A DNA stretch of 64,000 nt, from assembly GCA_014529385.2 (NCBI GenBank), contig CM043959.1:15090309-15154308 (forward strand), in the 5' to 3' direction. Made by a program: the position numbers and the translations under genes. This stretch comes from Adiantum capillus-veneris. Taxonomy: Eukaryota > Streptophyta > Polypodiopsida > Polypodiales > Pteridaceae. How positions within the stretch are numbered: position 1 is the stretch's first letter; the number at the start of each line of letters is the position of its first letter. Of this stretch, positions 59,083 through 64,000 are shown piece after piece. Under the pieces are notes generated by a model, which was not told the origin of the DNA, made no database searches, and worked only from the letters and a program-made list of their open reading frames with translations.

Positions 59083-59382
59083 AAAAAATTGTAGGTTTGG
59101 TCGTCGGAATAGAGTTCGGTATATACACCGGTACAGGCCTCAGAAGAACCGTGGGTATTGATTTAATTTCCGGCACGTGTAATTGTGTGCATACAAGAAT
59201 ATATCACTGCATATATTTCAACTGTTATAACTTGGCATATTTTGACGGTGCTTACCGGTATATATACCAACGCTACAATATCAGCGTTTACTACGATGCT
59301 TATTCCAGCGTATTTTATTTTTTAAAAAAACCTTTTCTCGTCGATATCTATGCCGATTTTTATGCGACGTGTTGTAGTGATA

Positions 59383-59860
59383 TCCATACAGAACCATAAT
59401 CATTCTAACAATAAGCATTCATTAACAACTAGGGAGGATGACATTAGCAAGATGCCTAGCTTGTATCAATCCAAATGCCCCTCCACTTGAATTTTTCAGT
59501 CAAATGAGCTAAATACTTATAAAAGTAGTCATGCACAACAAAGAATTTTTCATTCAAAAACCTATTTTAAAATCTGGTTGTACTCAATAGGTGCAGATGC
59601 ACCTACCTGTGTGATTTTAGTCGACGATCCTAAGGTATTAATGGTAGACTTATGCCAATCATCTCCATCCATCAATCTCCAGATTGTACATGTTGTGTAT
59701 TCGATCAGATCCAAACTTCAGTTTAGTATTTATGTGTGTACAGTATGTAATCGTGTTGCCTTGATGTTAGTATTTCGAGCCATGCAGATGTTAGACGGTG
59801 GGTTAGCATGCATAAAAAGTAGAGCAGTACCAGTCTATTTCGTGTACAAACCCTGGGGTG
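59383..59860. other. No gene recognised
   Basis: Unique-looking sequence right of the CACTA target duplication. It contains TAGGTGCAGATGCACCTA (59588-59605), a near-perfect palindrome repeated at 63930. The short ORF from 59578 has no recognised family. Confidence 0.4.
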
Positions 59861-60154
59861 TGTGTGTGTGCGCACGTGCCCACACGCGCGCATAGGTGTT
59901 CATGTGAAGGGTACAAAGATAGGCCCCTGGAAACCAAGGAGCAAACCCAAAAATTAAGCAATCAAATGAAGTGTACTGTGTGTGTGTGTGTGTGTATATG
60001 TGCTCTGTATGTGTGTGTGTGCGTGTGTGTGTGCATGTGTGCACACGTGCACATAGGTGTTCATGTGAAGGGTACAAAGCTAGGCCCCTGGAAACCAAGG
60101 AGCAAACCCAAAAATTAAGCAATCAAATGAAGTGTACTGTGTGTGTGTGTGTGT

Positions 60155-60186
<32 letters not shown>

Positions 60187-60290
60187 TGTGCATGTGTGCA
60201 CACACGCGCATAGGTGTTCATGTGAAGGGTACATAGCTAGGCCCCTGGAAACCAAGGAGCAAACCCAAAAATTAAGCAATCAAATGAAGT
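59858..60290. repeat. Three-copy ~160-bp GT-rich minisatellite
   Basis: The unit CATAGGTGTTCATGTGAAGG ... ACCAAGGAGCAAACCCAAAA ... ATGAAGTGTACTGTGTGTG begins near 59891, 60053 and 60210. Each unit carries its own (GT)n tail of different length. Copies are almost identical outside the GT part, indicating recent amplification. Confidence 0.93.
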
Positions 60291-60299
60291 TTATTGTCC

Positions 60300-60930
60300 G
60301 ATATCATATCATTCTCATGCCAATCCAAGGGGTACATAATATGCATTCAAATGTAGTCAAAAAAAATAGTCCCAAAGTGTATACTTGCCTTAAATAGGTA
60401 AAGGTTCTTTAGTAAGAAAGATGGGGTATGTTACAAAGCATTAGATGCAACAGGTCTTGGAATATTTACAAACAAAATAGTATAACTGCCCAGCGAGTGC
60501 GACAGAGGTAATAGACCACCTAATCTAAACATTTTGGTACAGCAATCGTATGCAGTCGGGCCAACCAACCCCGCACACAGTGCGCATGAAGCCACATCAA
60601 TACTCCTTGTATTCCAAAAAACCAAACGATGAGTTTTACCAGGTTGTATTATCACCAAATTACCAGTGAACCATTACCCCATGCTTATCAATCCAATCCC
60701 AAACCATACCTTCTTTAAGCAGTCACCTCAATAGAGCAAGAGAACTAATATAGTATATGTTAGCACCCGGGAAAAAGCACTATTACAGTAAGTGAATTCC
60801 AGTTTTAAGCTAGACAAGCAAAACCCAATTCCTCCTTTTCCAATGAATGACAAATTATACCGACCATCCTTAACCACAATTACCATGCTGAATAAAATGG
60901 TACAACCTATCATTTATGAACAAATAAAAA
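60300..60930. other. No gene recognised; possible 3' part of the minus-strand gene
   Basis: Non-repetitive sequence without clear ORFs. If the gene at 60931-61414 is real and transcribed leftward, part of this interval would be its 3' untranslated region. Confidence 0.35.
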
Positions 60931-61414
60931 CACCAGATGCACACTGTGTGAAATCCGACAGTCCCCGACAATTGTAAAACCCATCATGAATGCAAGCAGA
61001 ATACACCTAAGGTAAAACAACCACCACCATGCTAAAACATCTAATGTTAACCTTTCAGTGTCAGAAGAAAGCTTACTATACAAAATTCCAGTATAGCCAG
61101 TAATGAGGCAAGCTAGGGCTGAGAAAAACCTGAGACACCCGAGTGGTGAGATCCATAGCTGCATTTTCTGAAGCACGCAGTAAGACTTATTAGAAAAACA
61201 CAACAGAACAACACTGGCTAAGTGAGGGGCAGAGATGCGCCCTCACCTGTTTAAATATCGGAAGGAGGGTGGACTGCCAGTCCTCTAAGCGAGAGTAATG
61301 AGTGAGTCGGGCCACCTTCCCTTGTGAGTGTGAGGTAGCACAAAACGGCACACAGATACCCATGAATGTGGAGATCCAAAGCCAGGGAGGAGAGGACGCC
61401 TTCAGGGCGTAATG
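60931..61414 (-). CDS. Unrecognised small membrane protein, two exons (partial)
   Basis: The minus strand has an open frame from about 61414 to 61247 (HYALKASSPPWLWISTFMG, then ARLTHYSRLEDWQSTLLPI and FKQ). It ends at a GTGAGG donor and continues after a 79-nt intron (61246-61168) that has a CTAAT branch-like site and TTCAG acceptor. Exon 2 reads KMQLWISPLGCLRFFSALAC, LITGYTGILYS, then LAWWWLFYLRCILLAFMMG and FTIVGDC. The exons join in phase 0. Two hydrophobic stretches suggest membrane spans. No Met begins the first exon except an internal one (FMGIC), so an upstream exon may be missing. The family is not recognised. The coding claim rests on the good intron and in-phase join. Confidence 0.4.
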
Positions 61415-61564
61415 AGGATAGAAACCTTAATCACGCTCGGCACGCTAGGGGGTATTATATATCTTAGTTTATTGCTCAAGGGCTAGGCCCCATGGTCTTA
61501 ACAGGGTAATGACATATTTTGAGCAATATCACTAAAGTGACCCAGCAAAATCCAGGCTAGATCC

Positions 61565-61758
<194 letters not shown>

Positions 61759-61775
61759 CCGCCCTATCCCAGGAT

Positions 61776-61824
61776 CCATACACAATGGGTCGGTAGTAGG
61801 CCCATTGTGTATGGGCCTACTACC
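61776..61824. repeat. Overlapping alternative hairpins
   Basis: CCATACACAATGGG (61776-61789) pairs with 61801-61814. The overlapping GGTAGTAGGCCCAT (61792-61805) pairs with 61811-61824 over a 5-nt TGTGT loop. Only one can form at a time. It lies at the 3' side of the Penelope-like RT relic. Confidence 0.85.
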
Positions 61825-61849
61825 TAATTAGAGAATTGAGATTCTCTTG

Positions 61850-62900
61850 TTTAAAGTGTAACCCAGGCCAGTTATATTGCGTGAGAGCATGTATAATAGT
61901 GTTACAGATCTGATTTCTATTAGACCCGTTAAGGCAATACTTTTAATTAGCAACCAAACCTCCTCCCAGGCAATACTTTTAATTAGTAACCAAACCTCCT
62001 CCCAGGCAAGAAAAGGGTTAGATGAAGAATAGCAAATTAAGTGTAGCAGGCCGATACAAGAGCTAAAAGCTGCCTTGTAAGGCCTATTGCTATTCCTTTT
62101 AATGAATTCACTAAGTGGTAGTTTCAGGAGATCCCTTTTCCACACAAACCTAAGATCATACCCTCCAACAGATGGGACATGAAGGGAAATAGATAGGTTA
62201 AGAAATTGGATAGATGTGCAAAAAGTCCCATTGGGTGTGACGGTCTCATGGAGAGAGGTAGGTTCAATTTTAAGGCAGTGAGGGTAAATCGGACAGATTT
62301 CATTGGGGAAGTCACTATTGTTGATGCTAAGTAAGTCATCCATAAGTATGTCTGAACTGTGAAAACTTATTCTTGTAAGATTCCATGGCCTTGAGACACC
62401 ACTTGTATTCAAAGAAAGCAAGGTAAATATTACACATAAGTGGAGAGCAAGATAATCCCATGGGGATGCCAAGGCATTGGTTAAAGCAAAGACCACCTGA
62501 AACTATAGTACAGTTACTCAGCAGCCAGGAGATGTAGGAGCAAAGCTTAGTTTCATGAAAGTGTAAGGAGTGTTCGGAGTGAGATAAGTGAATCCACCTG
62601 GGTTTTTTGGAAAGAGAGATGGAAAAAAACTTCTTCTTTCTAGCATTGGAGAAAGCCATTTTAATTACCTTGACAAGAACAGCCTTAAGGCCAAGATCCC
62701 CATCAAGGGGAATGTTTTCGTAACATTGTGTAATGTCAGCAGTAAAAATGTGGAAGATCTATTGAGGAAGCCTTGAGTGAGACCTCTGTAGAGTTTTTTG
62801 TAATCCAGAAGGGATTATATTGAACATGCAAGAAGTCCTGACAAATTTTCTGTTTAATGGCCTCAAAAGTCCAATCTAATTCCCTCTCATCCGAGATCCC
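61850..62900 (-). mobile_element. Penelope-like (PLE) reverse transcriptase relic
   Basis: On the minus strand one frame (about 62760-62336) reads TADITQCYENIPL (motif A with catalytic Asp), YISWLLSNCTIVSGGL, then LGIPMGLSCSPLMCNIYLAF and FEYKW (motif B with the G-I-P-M-G signature). After a frameshift the next frame reads DILMDDLLSINN (motif C Asp pair), ICPIYPHCLKIEPTS and SIQFLNLSISL. GIPMG, the 'IYPxxLxIxxTS' stretch and the L-S-I-N-N extension resemble PLE-type RTs of animals and of the green lineage. No GIY-YIG endonuclease was found. A 36-bp tandem duplication (61932-62003) repeats AWEEVWLLIKSI in the C-terminal part. Inactive. Confidence 0.7.
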
Positions 62901-63080
62901 CACTTGAGGATTAAAGCTCTTTTAACATTCATTGAACTAATTTGAAAGTAAACATTTGTTTCAAAAATTATGCATTTATCCACCAAGAAGGGATAACATC
63001 AAAAAGTATTTTACAATTGTGAATTCACCACTATACACTTACCTTCATGATCAAAAGGGCGTTCTTACATAAAAAGATAG
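62870..63080. repeat. PLE-linked dispersed repeat
   Basis: Copy of the segment at 47664-47860, upstream (on the minus strand) of the RT motifs. The left edge reads NPQVGISDERELDWTF on the minus strand, continuous with the RT frame region. Confidence 0.7.
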
Positions 63081-64000
63081 AAGTACATGTCTATAGGACG
63101 ATTTTCAAAATGATCTCTATGTGATAAAAGAGAGGAACTTCTGTAAAAAATAACCAAAGTTCTGTTTATAAAATGGACCATTTTTAAACTAACCACGTCT
63201 CTCTTTGAGAGATATCTCATCTGAAGATTTTGCAAAATCAACAAACCACAATCAAGTTATCAGAGTGGCGTATTTTGGTATGTATATGCCAATGATATGC
63301 CATTGCCAACTTTCCACATCATAAAGCAAGCAGTATGTCCAAATTATGATATTATTATGCATTCTTATGAGACAAGCACTTATCTTGCATAATCTTAAAT
63401 AAACATCGTGGCCATAGGGGCAACCAAATTAAAGATCACACCTATCAGTATATGCATGTTGGTCAAGCACCAAACCAGCCTAAAGTGGTATGTTTGTTAA
63501 GACTCGAGATGCTAAATCGAAGAAATTTTCAGTTGTTGGAGATTTGGATCAAGCTCCGTCCTATTTGTATCGCATGCAATGTGAATATTCTCCCTTATTG
63601 CAGTATGAAACTGTTGCAGTAGAATACACATGCGTACAATTAAGAGGAGGGCACGAAGGGTGCAAGGGGTGGATTGGGACAAGGGAAGACAGAACATTGG
63701 GGGGGGGGGGGGGGGGGTGCCTTAACAAAGCCAAAGAAAGCACTATATCCTCATGATCAATAAGTCTTGAGCATACCACCACATAAAAGTTGCCCAAAGT
63801 AACTATCCTATTCCCAAAGTAACAATCTCATCATTAAGAGTTATATAAGATTCTATTCAGCAGATTAAAAACATCTGTCAAAATGTATTTGAAAAAACCA
63901 CCAGAATATATAATTTTTGACGGACTGAGTAGGTGCAGATGCACCTACCTGGATGATGCTGTTTTTCATCATTGATGAAGCAGGTGTTGTTGTCAGAACG
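63081..64000. other. No gene recognised
   Basis: AT-rich DNA with a G homopolymer at 63700-63717 and a second copy of TAGGTGCAGATGCACCTACCTG at 63930-63951. The 88-codon frame from ATG 63490 has no recognised motif. Confidence 0.35.

Larger units (their letters stand above)
48980..59379 (+). mobile_element. CACTA (En/Spm) transposon, complete termini, 10.4 kb
   Basis: The left end starts CACTACAAGAGGTCGC. The right end finishes TTGTAGTG, whose inverted form CACTACAACACGTCGC matches the left end in 13 of 16 bases. Both flanks carry ATA (48977-48979 and 59380-59382), the 3-bp target duplication typical of CACTA. A subterminal motif TTCTGACGCCTATACC (49121-49136) reappears inverted near the right end (59130-59145). 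Inside are a TNP2-like transposase with DUF4216 region (53562-56980) and a second ORF (57396-58405), both on the plus strand. The element also carries a long GTTAGG minisatellite, a LINE fragment and a piggyBac-like insertion. Coding regions are broken, so it is non-autonomous now, though the ends could still be recognised in trans. Confidence 0.93.

Noticed and set aside
63490-63756. 88-codon ORF ending in poly-Gly
   Set aside because: Depends on a G homopolymer. No recognised motif, no splice support.
61776-63951. Hammerhead ribozyme associated with the PLE
   Set aside because: No CTGANGA...GAAA core flanked by stems was found on either strand near the RT relic.

Overview
This is nuclear DNA from a land plant with a large, transposon-rich genome. 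The evidence is an intronless PLS-type pentatricopeptide repeat (PPR) gene, a plastid bestrophin-like chloride channel gene with short GT-AG/GC-AG introns, chromodomain and non-chromodomain Ty3/gypsy elements, Ty1/copia relics, CACTA (En/Spm) transposons, and very long CT/GA, CA/GT and AT microsatellites. The Penelope-like reverse transcriptase and the style of the gypsy and CACTA proteins suggest a seed-free plant, most likely a fern or lycophyte. That last step is inference. No bacterial operon, CRISPR array, rRNA or convincing intact tRNA gene was seen.

Layout. 1-1950: short repeats, a GTGTGAACT-type degenerate tandem repeat and two tRNA-derived (SINE-like) segments, one inside an inverted repeat. 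1999-4611: PPR gene (+), frameshifted in its last motif. 4.6-9.4 kb: low-information DNA with small duplications, an LTR/leader fragment, a perfect 34-bp palindrome and a 131-nt microRNA-like foldback at 8426-8556. 9.4-17.7 kb: a possible solo LTR, then a plus-strand copia gag/protease relic split by a minus-strand Ty3/gypsy element (10666-17211). 18.7-22.1 kb: long microsatellites and a receptor-kinase relic. 22947-30848: a decayed plus-strand chromovirus with both LTRs and a near-matching 5-bp target duplication. 31-39.5 kb: a decayed CACTA element (DUF4216-type segment and a second-ORF relic), a ~900-bp polypurine tract, a gypsy leader relic and a copia deletion derivative. 40737-42524: bestrophin-like gene (+). 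42.5-48.9 kb: microsatellites and tandem duplications, a coiled-coil ORF relic, and a repeat shared with the Penelope locus. 48980-59379: a 10.4-kb CACTA element with both termini and an ATA target duplication. It carries a GTTAGG-type minisatellite, a LINE fragment and a 1.34-kb piggyBac-like TTAA element. 59.4-64 kb: a GT-rich minisatellite, an unrecognised two-exon membrane-protein gene (-) and a Penelope-like reverse transcriptase relic (-).

The host genes likely to matter are the PPR gene (organelle RNA processing or editing), the bestrophin-like gene (plastid chloride flux) and the unidentified minus-strand membrane gene. Almost everything else is nested transposon history. The insertion order can be read in two places: gypsy into copia at 10.7/17.2 kb, and piggyBac-like plus LINE sequence inside the CACTA element.
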